Source: Rhodopseudomonas telluris (GTDB lineage: Bacteria > Pseudomonadota > Alphaproteobacteria > Rhizobiales > Xanthobacteraceae). Taken from it: a stretch of 64,000 nucleotides of DNA. The stretch is taken from the NCBI RefSeq assembly GCF_042432815.1, contig NZ_JBHLWM010000004.1, forward strand, positions 299,146-363,145. Reading direction: 5' to 3'. Positions 1 through 7,233 of the stretch are shown here, piece by piece. The stretch's first letter is position 1; every line of letters begins with the position of its first letter. Both the position numbers and the translations under genes were made by a program. The notes under the pieces were generated by a model. That model searched no databases and was not told the DNA's origin. It saw nothing but the letters and a program-made list of their open reading frames with translations.

Positions 1-423
1 GGAGACGGTCTTGTGCTTGCGGATCACACCCATCTCGGGCTGCTCGGTGTAAGCCTGCTCCAGGCCGTAAGCGAGCCAGTCGGCCATCGCATCGCCGAGC
101 ACCACGACATTGCGCTCGGCCTGCGTCTCGCGCTTCTCCGGGGAGGGCGCGCGCGAATAGTCCTCGCGGGCCGGAGCGCGGCGCGGCGGCGCCTGATGCT
201 GAAACGGCGCGAACACGTCGCTGCCGAAGAAGCCACCTCCGCCGCCGTTGTTATAGCCTCCGACGCCGCGTGGCGGGCGTGGCGGCGGTTGCGAGGGCCC
301 GCCGAAGCCGAAGAACTGCGCCGACGCCGGCCCGGCAATGCCAAGTAGCAGCAGCCCGGCGATCGCCCATTTCGGCCCGCGCGCCGTCAGGGCGCCTAGC
401 AGGGATTTCGGCTTGTCGGACAT
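1..423 (-). CDS. Secreted SGNH-hydrolase-like protein (DUF459), N-terminal part only
   Basis: The gene starts at ATG 423 and runs off the left edge in frame, so 141 codons are visible. Residues 1-35 look like a signal peptide: a basic start, the hydrophobic run IAGLLLLGIAGP, then an ASAQ cleavage site. Residues 36-75 are Gly/Pro/Asn-rich and residues 76-103 are charged. The conserved block begins at NVVVLGDAMADWLAYGL (residues 105-121), which resembles the first block of DUF459/SGNH proteins, with GDA in place of the usual GDS. Family members are thought to be periplasmic or wall-linked esterases, but the function here is unproven. No clear ribosome binding site is seen. The catalytic C-terminal part lies outside the window. 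Confidence 0.75.
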   Translation of the reverse strand, partial: MSDKPKSLLGALTARGPKWAIAGLLLLGIAGPASAQFFGFGGPSQPPPRPPRGVGGYNNGGGGGFFGSDVFAPFQHQAPPRRAPAREDYSRAPSPEKRETQAERNVVVLGDAMADWLAYGLEQAYTEQPEMGVIRKHKTVS

Positions 424-568
424 ACGCTCGGCCGCGCTCGCAACGGGTGAGGAGGAACTCGCTCTATACTAGCGGATTCGGGCCGCAAGCGGGCAGCCTT
501 CGCGGGCATCATACGCCGGCGATCGGCCGCCGCCGTCAAGGGCCGCGGCCGATCTTGGCATTTCCGGT

Positions 569-1507
569 TCATCGGGCCGGAGCACGGCGGTCATGGCCGG
601 CGTAACCCGCGGATTTGGTGACCGAAAGTCGTGCATCAAGGGCGCCGGCGAGGGCGGGGCTGATGCCGGTCATCGGCAGCCGCAGCTCCGGGCTGTCGAT
701 CAGCCCCTGCCGCCACAGGCAATATTTCACGGGCGCTGGCGACGGTTCGGCGAACAGCAGCCGCGGCAGCTCGGCGAGGCGGTGCCATTCAAGCGAGGCG
801 CCGAGCCGGTCGTCGGCCAGGATCCGCTGCCGCACGGCCGCGAACGCCGCGGTCTCGAGATGCGCCGAGGCCAGCACCGCGCCGTCACAGCCGCGCACCT
901 GCGCGCCGTAGAACACCGCATCCTCGCCGCTCAGCACCGCGAAGCCGCGCGGCCGCAGCCGCAGCAGCTCGACGGTCTGCCGCAGCTCGGCGCAGCAATC
1001 CTTGACGCCGACGATGTTGGGGCGCTCCGCCAGCCGCAGCATTGCCTCGTTGCCGAGATTGACGCCGGTGCGGGCCGGGATGTTGTAGAGCATCATCGGC
1101 CGCGTCGTGGCGTCGGCCAGCGCCTCGAAGTGTAACACCAGGCCCTCCTGCGACGGCCGCGTTTAGTAGGGCGTCGCGATCAGATAGCTATCGACCGGCC
1201 AGTTCGCGGTGCGCGCCAGCGTCCGCACCAGCTTGCGCGTATCGCTGCCGGACAGCCCGAGCTGCACCGGGAGAACGCGGCCGGCCTCGGCGAGCGCCTC
1301 GGCCGTCAGCATCACCAATTGCTCGACTTCACCTTCGTCGAGTGTAAGGCCTTCGCCGGTCGTGGCGGCGAGGATCAGCCCGTCGATCGGCTGCCGCGCA
1401 TAGTGGGCGATCAGCCGGCGCAATGAGGCTGCGTCGAGCGCGCCGTCCCGGAACGGCGTGATCAGCGGCAGCCACAGGCCGCTCGGCGGTTCGGATTCGG
1501 TCTCCAT
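569..1507 (-). pseudogene. Dihydrodipicolinate synthase/N-acetylneuraminate lyase family (DapA-like), interrupted by an in-frame stop
   Basis: The reading frame runs from ATG 1507 (SD-like AGGAGA seven bases upstream) to a stop at 569, about 312 codons, a normal length for DapA-family aldolases. It is intact except for TAA at 1163-1165 (codon 115). Before the stop are the TTGEG pyruvate-binding loop (residues 49-53) and the start of the family motif, ATPY. Right after it, in the same frame, come TRPSQEG, the LYNIPARTG block and the GVKD Schiff-base lysine block. The stop replaces the second tyrosine of the TPYY motif, equivalent to E. coli DapA Tyr107, a catalytic-relay residue; TAC to TAA is a one-base change. 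No frameshift is needed. It is either a recent pseudogene, a sequencing error or a readthrough case. It is a DapA paralogue by family and need not be the lysine-pathway enzyme. Confidence 0.85.
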
Positions 1508-1545
1508 CGTGGTGTCTCCTGAGAGGAGCCGGCCGACGGAGGACA

Positions 1546-1577
1546 ATAAAAAACCCCGTCGAAACCGGCGGGGTTGG
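1546..1577 (-). terminator. Intrinsic terminator, minus strand
   Basis: AACCCCG (1552-1558) pairs with CGGGGTT (1569-1575). Read on the minus strand the stem is followed by a run of six T residues. It lies between the lytic transglycosylase gene, whose transcript it would end, and the DapA-like gene downstream. Confidence 0.75.
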
Positions 1578-1787
1578 GTGAGTGCAGACTGCGATCGATC
1601 TAACGCGCGCGCGCATCCCCGGCCCCGAAGGAGGCGCGGTTTTTAGCATTGCGATGAGCGGCGCGGTTGATCATGGCGCCATCTAGCGCCCGCGACAGCT
1701 GCTTTGTCAACCGCGAGCGATCTGAGTGGACACCGGACTGATTGCGGACTCTGAGTTCATGCTGCGTAGCAAGACTGCCGATCGTCC

Positions 1788-3200
1788 TCACCGTCCTCTC
1801 AGTTTCTCCAACATATCCCCCGTCGCAAACCCATCCGCGGGCGCTCCGATCGACGCCTGGAAATTCCGCAGCGCCTCCCTTGTCATGCTGCCGAACTGTC
1901 CGTCGGGGGTGCCGCGGTAGAAGCCGCGTTGGGCGAGGAGTTGCTGGAGTTCGAGGCGTTCGCTGCGGGACAGGACGCGTTCGTGGCGAGGCCAGGGCTG
2001 GACGAAGGGGGCGCCACCGCGCAGGCGATCGGCGAAATGGCCGATGGCGAGCGCATAGGCTTCGGCCGGGTTGTACTTCATGATAGTGCGGAAGTTGTTC
2101 AGCATCAGGAAGCCGGGGCCTTCCGAGCCGGCGGGCGCCAGCAAGTACGCCTTTTCGTTGCCGCGCGGGAAGCCGAGGCCGTTCGGGCGCCGCACGCCCA
2201 TCTGCTCCCACTGTGCCAGCGTCAGCATCTGCTTGCGGTCGGCCATCATGTAGTTGAAGCCCTGCGGCATCACGACTTCGTAGCCCCAGGTCTGGCCGCT
2301 CTGCCAGCCGTCCTTCTTGAGGTTGTTGGCGGTCGAGGCGATCAGGTCGGCGGGATTGTCGACGACGTCGCGGCGGCCGTCGCCGTCGGCATCGACGGCG
2401 AAGCGCTTGAACGCGGTCGGCATGAACTGGGTCGGGCCGAACGCGCCGGCCCACGAGCCGCGCAGTTGTTCGGGGCGCAGGTCGCCCCGGTGCAGGATCT
2501 CCAGCGCGGTCAGGAATTCGTCCTTGAAGTACGCCTGACGGCGGCCGACGCAGGCCAGCGTGGCGGTCGAGTTCAGCACGTAGCGGTCGCCCATCTGGGT
2601 CGAGTAGTTGCTCTCGATGCCCCAGATCGACGCGATGATGTAGCGGTCGACGCCGTAGGCGCGTTCGGCGGCGTCGAACTGCGGCTTGTACTGCGCCAGG
2701 ATCTCGCGGCCGCGCGCCAGGCGGTTGTCGTTCACCAGGATGTCGAGATAGTCCCAGATCGCTTTGGTGAATTCCGGCTGCGAATCCATCAGGTCCATCA
2801 GCCGCAGGTCGGGCGACAGATTCGCCGTGAAGCGCTCGAAGCTCTCGCGCGAGATGCCGCGGCGTGCAGCGTCGGGCCAGAACGCGGCGACGCAATTGTC
2901 GAAATTGGCCGCGGCTTCGCGGATCGCCTGCGCGGTCATCAGCGGATGGCCGGAGGCGCCGTCCTCGCCGCTCCAGGCCGGCGCGGCGTTACTGCCGGGC
3001 AAGGCCGCGACCGGCTCCTGCTGGGCGGTGACGGCGGCACGCCGCGGCGCGGCCGGCGCCGCGCTCTTGTCCGGTGGCGAACCGGTGAAGAAGTTGAGCA
3101 CGTCGAACGGACTCTGCGCCGACGCCGCACCGGGCAGCAGCACGGCTCCGAGCAGTGCGATAGCCGCCGTGCGCGTCAGCCTGTTGCCTGTTCGTGTCAT
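1788..3200 (-). CDS. Lytic murein transglycosylase, MltB family, with C-terminal peptidoglycan-binding domain
   Basis: This periplasmic enzyme would cleave the glycan strands of peptidoglycan, leaving 1,6-anhydro-muramoyl ends. The start at ATG 3200 gives 470 residues beginning with a signal peptide (about residues 1-29, ending GAASA). An upstream in-frame ATG at 3263 would bury that signal. Residues about 98-390 form the SLT_2/MltB domain. The catalytic glutamate is Glu196 in WGIESNYS, followed by QMGDRYVLNSTATLA, SWAGAFGPTQFMP and a DADGDGRRD loop that looks calcium-binding. The last 60 or so residues match PG_binding_1 (LQQLLAQRGFYRGTPDG). A linker rich in Ala, Pro and Gln follows the signal peptide. 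The gene is divergent from the LysE-type gene. Confidence 0.92.
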   Translation of the reverse strand: MTRTGNRLTRTAAIALLGAVLLPGAASAQSPFDVLNFFTGSPPDKSAAPAAPRRAAVTAQQEPVAALPGSNAAPAWSGEDGASGHPLMTAQAIREAAANFDNCVAAFWPDAARRGISRESFERFTANLSPDLRLMDLMDSQPEFTKAIWDYLDILVNDNRLARGREILAQYKPQFDAAERAYGVDRYIIASIWGIESNYSTQMGDRYVLNSTATLACVGRRQAYFKDEFLTALEILHRGDLRPEQLRGSWAGAFGPTQFMPTAFKRFAVDADGDGRRDVVDNPADLIASTANNLKKDGWQSGQTWGYEVVMPQGFNYMMADRKQMLTLAQWEQMGVRRPNGLGFPRGNEKAYLLAPAGSEGPGFLMLNNFRTIMKYNPAEAYALAIGHFADRLRGGAPFVQPWPRHERVLSRSERLELQQLLAQRGFYRGTPDGQFGSMTREALRNFQASIGAPADGFATGDMLEKLRGR

Positions 3201-3387
3201 GCGTATCGATCCCGTCTGCTCGTCAAAGGCCCCCGCGGTCAGGAGGCCCGGCCGCGGTTTCAATCAGCTTAACAAAGCGTTTTTTTGTCCGCGGCATCGT
3301 GTTGCTGCGCGGCCGGCGATGGCACTTGACCGTGCGTCGATCGCGGGTGGAGATGGCCGAATATCGGGGTCGAACGAGGGGCGGACG

Positions 3388-4023
3388 ATGCTCGGCATTC
3401 ACGACTTCTGGCTGTTCGTGGCGTCCGGGCTGCTACTCAATGTCACGCCGGGCCCCGACACGGCGTTCATCGTCGGGCGCGGCCTGCAGTTCGGTTGGCG
3501 GGGCGGCGCCGCGGCTGCGCTCGGCGTTAGCGCGGGCTGCCTGGTGCATGTCACCGCGGCTGCGGTCGGGCTGTCGGCGTTGCTGATGGCTTCGACGTTG
3601 GCGTTCGCGGCGGTCAAGTTGATCGGCGCCGGCTATCTGATCTGGCTCGGCATCAGCATGGTGCTGTCGCGAGCCACCAGCTTTGCGTCGGCGCCGGAGG
3701 CGGCGGCCGCGCTGCGGCCCGCACAGGTGTTTCGTCAGGGCGCGCTGACCAATGCGTTGAACCCCAAGGTCGCGCTGTTCTTCCTCGCCTTCCTGCCGCA
3801 ATTCGTCGAAGCGGACGCACCGCATCAGGCGCTGGCGTTCCTGCTGCTCGGGCTGATCTTCGTCGCCAACGGGACGCTGTATTGTCTCGCGCTCGCCGCC
3901 TTCGCGGCACGGGCGGCGGATCGGCTGCGTCGCTCGGGCACGGTGATGCTGTGGATCAACCGTGGCCTCGGCGCGCTGTTCGTGGCGCTCGGGCTGCGCG
4001 TCGCGCTGCTGCAGGCGCGCTGA
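3388..4023 (+). CDS. LysE/RhtB family amino-acid exporter
   Basis: This is a 211-residue inner-membrane protein with five or six hydrophobic helices. It opens with the family signature LNVTPGPDTAFIVGRGLQ and contains the second conserved block GALTNALNPKVALFFLAFLPQF. LysE/RhtB proteins export amino acids such as homoserine, threonine or lysine; the substrate here cannot be read from sequence. The start at 3388 has a purine-rich stretch (GAGGGGCGGA) just upstream, and an in-frame extension further upstream is antisense to the transglycosylase. The 3' end abuts the convergent TSUP gene with no gap. Confidence 0.9.
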   Translation: MLGIHDFWLFVASGLLLNVTPGPDTAFIVGRGLQFGWRGGAAAALGVSAGCLVHVTAAAVGLSALLMASTLAFAAVKLIGAGYLIWLGISMVLSRATSFASAPEAAAALRPAQVFRQGALTNALNPKVALFFLAFLPQFVEADAPHQALAFLLLGLIFVANGTLYCLALAAFAARAADRLRRSGTVMLWINRGLGALFVALGLRVALLQAR

Positions 4024-4812
4024 TCAGCCGAACATCCGCACCAGCGTTTCGGCGCAGAGGTAGCAGCCGAGGCCGATGATCGAGACCAGGAACCAGCGCC
4101 GGAACAGATCCGGATGCATCCGGGTCCGCACTGCCTGGCCGGCGAACATCCCGGCGAAAGCCGCGACCAGCGCGACGGCGCCGGGCAGGGCGGTGGCGAC
4201 CGACAGCAGGCCGGCGTCGGTGAGGTTGAACGCCAGCGCCAGCGTGGCGGTGGTGAAGAACACGCCGAGCGCCTGCACCAGCTCGTCCTTCTCCAAACCG
4301 ATCGCCTGCATGAACGGCATCGACGGGATCACCTGCACGCCGGTTGCGGCCGAGACCACGCCGGTCACGAGGCCGACCGGGCCGCCCAGCCATTTCTCGT
4401 GCGCGCGCGAGACTTGGAAGCGTGCGCGGCTGAGGCCGACGATGCCGTAGATCACCAGCAGCATGCCGAGCACGAGCGTGCCGTAGCGCGCATAGGGGCC
4501 GGTCATCAGCCCTGAGCCGAGTCTGATGCCGATCACGGTGCCGAGCATCAGCGGCCACAAGCGGCGCAGAATGTCGCGCAGATAGGATCCCGCGAACGTC
4601 TGCCAGATGTTGGTAACGATCGCCGGAACGATCACGATCGCCAGCGCCTGGGCCGGCGGCATCACCACGGCAAGCAGGCCGATCGACACCGTCGGCAGGC
4701 CGAGGCCGATGACACCCTTGATGAAGCCCGCGAAAGCGAAGACGGCGGCGATGAGCAGGAGAAACGGATCGGACACGGCGCGCAACCTGACCGATCGCGC
4801 GCGCCCGCACAA
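4024..4812 (-). CDS. TauE/SafE (TSUP) family membrane permease
   Basis: This is an inner-membrane protein of up to 262 residues with about eight hydrophobic helices. It shows the TSUP features of a first helix followed by GFIKGVIGLGLPTVS and, in the second half, VSAATGVQVIPSMPFMQAIG. TSUP proteins move small organic anions, including sulfonates, sulfoacetate and some carboxylates; the substrate is unknown here. The start is uncertain: ATG 4812 leaves a basic 12-residue tail, while GTG 4776 begins directly at SDPFLLLIAAVF and looks more natural. It follows the VOC gene by 12 bases on the same strand, so co-transcription is likely. Confidence 0.85.
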   Translation of the reverse strand: MCGRARSVRLRAVSDPFLLLIAAVFAFAGFIKGVIGLGLPTVSIGLLAVVMPPAQALAIVIVPAIVTNIWQTFAGSYLRDILRRLWPLMLGTVIGIRLGSGLMTGPYARYGTLVLGMLLVIYGIVGLSRARFQVSRAHEKWLGGPVGLVTGVVSAATGVQVIPSMPFMQAIGLEKDELVQALGVFFTTATLALAFNLTDAGLLSVATALPGAVALVAAFAGMFAGQAVRTRMHPDLFRRWFLVSIIGLGCYLCAETLVRMFG

Positions 4813-4824
4813 CCTTTGTCCCGC

Positions 4825-5256
4825 TTATGCCTGCGTTGCGGCGGCTCCCTCGGCGTACTGAGCCACGTAGTCGCCCTTCGGCGGGATCGGCTTGATGATG
4901 TCGATCAGCACGCCGTTCGGGTCTGCCGTGATGAAATGCCGTTGGCCGAAATCCTCGTCGCGCAGGTGCAGCAGCATCGGCAGTCCAGCTGCCTGCAGCC
5001 GGGCATATTCGGCATCCGGATCGTCGACCTCGAAATTCAGGATCAGGCCCGCAATCCGGCCGCGCCCCGCTTCCGGCACGGTGCCGTGCGCGCCGTCGAG
5101 CACGGCCAGATTGATCGTCGGATCGTCCTCCGACTGAAGGTGCACGTACCAGTCGGATTCGAACAGCGGCCGAAAGCCGAAATGAGCCACGTAGAACCGC
5201 GCTGTTGAACCGACGTCGGCGGTCATGATCACGGGGTAATAGCTCGTGGTCCGCAT
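4825..5256 (-). CDS. VOC (glyoxalase/bleomycin-resistance fold) protein
   Basis: This 143-residue cytoplasmic protein has two beta-alpha-beta-beta-beta modules: a first half with YYPVIMTADVGSTARFYVAHFGF, and a second with FEVDDPDAEYARLQAAG and HFITADPNGVLIDIIKP. The conserved terminal glutamate of glyoxalase I is an aspartate here (LIDII), so metal-dependent glyoxalase activity should not be assumed. A strong SD (AGGGAGG) sits nine bases before ATG 5256. It is divergent from a TetR gene across a short region with two palindromes, suggesting it is that regulator's target. The TSUP permease follows downstream. The substrate is unknown. Confidence 0.85.
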   Translation of the reverse strand: MRTTSYYPVIMTADVGSTARFYVAHFGFRPLFESDWYVHLQSEDDPTINLAVLDGAHGTVPEAGRGRIAGLILNFEVDDPDAEYARLQAAGLPMLLHLRDEDFGQRHFITADPNGVLIDIIKPIPPKGDYVAQYAEGAAATQA

Positions 5257-5280
5257 GCTTCCCTCCCTGGATGAAGAAAG

Positions 5281-5319
5281 ATACACTGTGTATGTTTTAA
5301 TAACATACAGGCTGTATGT
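5281..5319. promoter_or_regulatory. Divergent promoter/operator with two palindromes between the VOC and tetR genes
   Basis: Two perfect inverted repeats stand close together: ATACAC-T-GTGTAT (5281-5293) and ACATACAG-G-CTGTATGT (5303-5319). The second ends one base before the tetR ATG at 5320. This is the typical arrangement for an autoregulating TetR repressor that also controls the divergent gene. The AT-rich stretch between the palindromes (5294-5302) could hold a -10 element. Confidence 0.8.
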
Positions 5320-5910
5320 ATGCTCGCGGCGAAGCGACGCACCAATCCGGAACGATCGACCACGACGCGGGCGGCGCTGATCGCGGCGGCGCGCGAGGCC
5401 TTCGTCGCCCACGGCTATGCGAATACCAGCACGCCGGACCTCGTGAAGGCCGCCGGCGTGACCCGCGGCGCGCTGTATCACCACTTCGTCGAAAAGCAGG
5501 CGCTGTTTCACGCGGTGATCGAGAGCGAATCGGCCGCCGTCGCGGCGGAGATCGAGGCGGCGCCGTCGCCCGACTCGCCGATCGCTGCGCTGATCGCCGG
5601 CGGCGAGGCTTATCTGGACGCGATGGCGATGCCGGGACGGACGCGCTTGCTGCTCATTGATGCGCCGGCCGTGCTCGGTCGCGCCGAGGTCGATGCGATC
5701 GACGATCGCAACGGCGTGCGCACCCTGCGGGAAGGTCTGGTGGCGGCCTTGGCCGCAGGCGCGATCAGGCCGGTGCCGGTCGAGGCGACCGCGCAACTTC
5801 TTGGCGCGGCCTATGACCGTGCCGCGCTGGCGCTCGCTCGCGGCGAGGATCGGACCGACTGGTTGGCCGCGCTCCGCGCGATAATCGAAGGACTGGCCCC
5901 GCCAAGGTGA
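5320..5910 (+). CDS. TetR/AcrR family transcriptional regulator
   Basis: This 196-residue DNA-binding repressor has its helix-turn-helix in residues about 15-60: TRAALIAAAREAFVAHGYAN, then TPDLVKAAGVTRGALYHHFVEKQALF. The C-terminal ligand domain is unlike any family I can name. It is divergent from the VOC gene with two palindromic operators between them. The ATG lies one base after the second palindrome and no SD is visible, so the mRNA may be leaderless or nearly so. Likely targets are itself and the VOC-TSUP unit. Confidence 0.9.
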   Translation: MLAAKRRTNPERSTTTRAALIAAAREAFVAHGYANTSTPDLVKAAGVTRGALYHHFVEKQALFHAVIESESAAVAAEIEAAPSPDSPIAALIAGGEAYLDAMAMPGRTRLLLIDAPAVLGRAEVDAIDDRNGVRTLREGLVAALAAGAIRPVPVEATAQLLGAAYDRAALALARGEDRTDWLAALRAIIEGLAPPR

Positions 5911-5924
5911 GGCCGCTGCGGCGG

Positions 5925-6707
5925 TCAGCCGTTCAGGATCTTGAGCGCGGCCTCATGGACGCGCTTGTCGCCGGCCGCGATGATCCGGCCTCCGCTCTGC
6001 GCCGGCTTGCCTTCCCACGTGGTGACGATGCCGCCAGCGCCGGTGACGATCGGGATCAGGGCCGCGATGTCGTAAGGCTTCAGCTCGGTTTCGATCACCA
6101 GGTCGAGCTGGCCGGCAGCCAGCATGCAGTAGGCGTAGCAGTCACCGCCGAACCGGGTGAGGCGCGCCTCGGCCTGCACCTTCTCGAAGATCGCGCGGTC
6201 GCTGTCGTTCATCAGCAACGGCGAAGTGGTGAACAGCGTCGCTTCCTTCAGCGCGGTGCAGCGGCGGACGCTCAGCCGGCGCTCGCCCGACGGGCCTTTG
6301 TACGATGCCGAGCCATTGTCGCCGGAGAAGCGCTCACCGATGAACGGCTGGTGCATCATGCCGAACACCGGCGTGCCCTTGTGCAGCAGCGCGATCAGCG
6401 TGCCCCACACCGGAAAGCCGGCGATGAAGGACTTGGTGCCGTCGATCGGATCCAGAACCCAGACGTAGTCGGCGTCCTCGCGCTCGTTGCCGAACTCCTC
6501 GCCGATGATCCCGTGCTGGGGGAAGCTCGCCTTGATCAGGCGGCGCATCACCGCTTCGCCGGCGCGATCCGCCTCGGTCACCGGATCGAAATCGCGGCCG
6601 GGCTGCTTGTTGTCGATCGTCAGCGAGGTGCGGAAGAACGGCAGGATGGTGTCGCCGGACGACGTCGCGAGGCGTCCGATGAAGGCGGCGAAATCGATGA
6701 CCGTCAC
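5925..6707 (-). CDS. hisN: Inositol-monophosphatase-fold phosphatase, HisN-type (histidinol-phosphate phosphatase)
   Basis: This is a 260-residue Mg-dependent phosphatase. Metal-binding motifs are GEEFG (residues about 70-74), WVLDPIDGTKSFIAGFPVWG (about 83-102) and KPYDIAALIPI near the C-terminus. The GTKSFIAGFPVWGTLIAL block and GGDCYAYCMLAAGQLDLV are the versions found in HisN-type histidinol-phosphatases rather than SuhB; compare the SuhB-like paralogue at 42756-43544, with GTTNFLHG. HisN removes phosphate from L-histidinol phosphate in histidine synthesis. Other his genes are not nearby, but an N-formylglutamate amidohydrolase lies 0.5 kb upstream on the same strand. Confidence 0.8.
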   Translation of the reverse strand: MTVIDFAAFIGRLATSSGDTILPFFRTSLTIDNKQPGRDFDPVTEADRAGEAVMRRLIKASFPQHGIIGEEFGNEREDADYVWVLDPIDGTKSFIAGFPVWGTLIALLHKGTPVFGMMHQPFIGERFSGDNGSASYKGPSGERRLSVRRCTALKEATLFTTSPLLMNDSDRAIFEKVQAEARLTRFGGDCYAYCMLAAGQLDLVIETELKPYDIAALIPIVTGAGGIVTTWEGKPAQSGGRIIAAGDKRVHEAALKILNG

Positions 6708-7044
6708 GGGGGATCCTTGTCAGTCCGGGGTTACAACTGCACGACCCTAGGCTTGCCTGAAACCCAGCCCGTCCGCCTCACTTATTCTACGTACCGGCAC
6801 GGGGTCCAGTAGGTGAACCATCTACCGAAGCCGGCATTCACATTTTTCGGATGTTTGTTGCGTTAAGTTCGCTTTTTGTCGCAGTTGGCGTCCCTGCAAC
6901 AGGTGGAACCGGCGTTATTGTGCCGCATCCGAGGTGAGACAACCGATTTCATCTCATTGATTTGGCTCAAATAAATGCCACCGCCCAGCGCGTGTCGCCG
7001 GTGCCCTGACATGCGTTTTTTGCATAGAAAAACGCTCAAAAACA
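6708..7044. other. Gene-free stretch upstream of hisN
   Basis: I see no supported coding region here. The stretch is less GC-rich than its surroundings and contains one FixK/FNR-like box (6957-6970). The half next to hisN should hold its promoter, but no clear -35/-10 pair stands out. Confidence 0.4.
6957..6970. promoter_or_regulatory. FixK/FNR-like box
   Basis: TTGATTTGGCTCAA fits TTG(A/C)-N6-(T/G)CAA, the consensus known for Bradyrhizobium FixK2. It could serve hisN (minus strand, 250 bases away) or the small-RNA locus (plus strand, about 117 bases before its predicted start). Neither distance is the classic -41.5, so its function is doubtful. Confidence 0.35.
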
Positions 7045-7074
7045 CTTGCGCTTTGTGCGTCGCGGCCGCATATT
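7045..7074 (+). promoter_or_regulatory. Promoter of the candidate small RNA at 7081
   Basis: CTTGCG (7045-7050) and GCATAT (7068-7073) are separated by 17 bases, a fair match to the alphaproteobacterial sigma-70 pattern CTTGAC-N17-CTATAT. Transcription would start near 7080-7082. Confidence 0.5.
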
Positions 7075-7080
7075 GTTGCG

Positions 7081-7168
7081 GTGCGGTAGCGCCTCGCGCT
7101 ATCGCTGCCCTCCTTGGGCGTTTCCTCCCTAGACTTGGGCCGCTTGCCATCGCAAGCGGCCCTTTTTT
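7081..7168 (+). ncRNA. Candidate trans-acting small RNA, about 90 nt, with anti-SD-like stretches
   Basis: No reading frame here looks real, yet the locus has the layout of an independent small RNA. It has a promoter-like element at 7045-7074. A first hairpin TAGCGC-CTC-GCGCTA spans 7087-7101. A small hairpin GCCC-TCCTT-GGGC (7107-7119) exposes a CCTCCTT-type loop. A single-stranded stretch TTTCCTCCCTAGACTT follows. An 11-bp terminator stem (7137-7147 with 7152-7162) ends in six T residues. Loops and linkers rich in CCUCC are typical of alphaproteobacterial small RNAs that pair with ribosome binding sites. The family is not identified. The length and start are inferred. Confidence 0.6.
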
Positions 7169-7169
7169 C
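7137..7169 (+). terminator. Strong intrinsic terminator
   Basis: GGGCCGCTTGC (7137-7147) pairs perfectly with GCAAGCGGCCC (7152-7162), followed by TTTTTT (7163-7168). No coding gene precedes it on the plus strand within 1 kb, so it must end a non-coding transcript. Confidence 0.85.
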
Positions 7170-7233
7170 TATCAGCACGCGTTTACGGTACGATGTCGGA
7201 CGAAGTCGGCAGGCTTCGGTTGATGAATTCGGT

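Noticed and set aside
13..348. Plus-strand reading frame at the left edge
   Set aside because: It is antisense to the DUF459 gene, whose signal peptide and hydrolase motif are clear; the plus-strand product is a low-complexity Ala/Arg-rich translation.
6975..7223. 82-residue plus-strand frame across the small-RNA locus
   Set aside because: No SD, no recognisable domain, and the frame runs through the terminator stem and T-run; the RNA layout explains the sequence better.
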